12,634 nucleotides of DNA from the NCBI GenBank assembly GCA_036477795.1, contig JAZGDL010000510.1:1-12634 (forward strand), read 5' to 3'. Source of the DNA: JAZGDL01 sp036477795 (GTDB lineage: Bacteria > Planctomycetota > Phycisphaerae > UBA1845). Shown piece by piece: positions 12,577 through 12,634 of this stretch. The position numbers and the translations under genes were made by a program. Each line of letters begins with the position of its first letter. Positions within the stretch are counted from its first letter, which is position 1. The notes beneath the pieces are model-generated. The model was not told the origin of the DNA. It did no database searches and was given only the letters and a program-made list of their open reading frames with translations.

Positions 12577-12615
12577 CCGTGGGCAAGTTCCGCCGAGGCG
12601 GGACGCCGCCCACGG
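12577..12615. repeat. Hairpin repeat related to the cold-shock leader hairpin
   Basis: The outer arms CCGTGGGC (12577-12584) and GCCCACGG (12608-12615) match perfectly. An inner imperfect stem, TCCGCC/GGCGGGA, lies between. It shares CCGTGGGCAAGT and CCCACGGTA with 5674-5726. Confidence 0.75.
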
Positions 12616-12634
12616 TAACCCCAACACCCGTTCC

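Overview
This window looks like an accessory, repeat-rich stretch of a fairly GC-rich environmental bacterium, most likely a planctomycete. The lineage call rests on the style of the lipoproteins (lipobox, Pro/Asp-rich linker, PKD domain), the type of truncated integrase and the many GC-rich hairpin repeats between genes. It is an inference, not a demonstration. Nearly every boundary here carries a mobile-element scar.

Left end (1-2741): a decayed tyrosine-recombinase tail, then a 452-aa protein joining an R-S-E type ADP-ribosyltransferase-like domain to an HD phosphohydrolase domain. A set of short direct repeats, a tRNA-Gly(CCC) gene with its own promoter and an integrase gene follow. The integrase is cut off exactly at a perfect 49-bp palindrome. 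This looks like the wreck of a tRNA-associated island, and the ART-HD protein is the most novel cargo.

Middle left (2742-5435): a compact MarR-controlled cassette. The marR-like gene and the following NmrA-like oxidoreductase gene each carry the same 14-bp palindrome, GTTGTATATACAAC, over the putative -10 element. A small membrane protein gene follows the oxidoreductase. The tail of that membrane protein reads as the C-terminus of GrpE, and the N-terminus of DnaK, frameshifted, lies 39 bp downstream. The cassette therefore seems to have landed in, or recombined with, a grpE-dnaK operon that is now dead.

Middle (5436-6994): a cold-shock protein gene on the minus strand with a strongly folded leader; the 3' end of a group II intron (maturase C-terminus plus domain V) abutting the C-terminus of an IS4-type transposase; a cluster of perfect hairpins; and a tRNA-Leu(CAG) gene on the minus strand.

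Right (6995-12634): two tandem paralogous lipoprotein genes, a two-sided heptanucleotide repeat array, a nicotinate phosphoribosyltransferase gene, a PKD lipoprotein and a sugar-binding-protein-like lipoprotein on the minus strand. Between and around them lie dispersed hairpin repeats, including two sister hairpins that differ by a compensatory base-pair change, and an octanucleotide array that overruns the start of the last gene.
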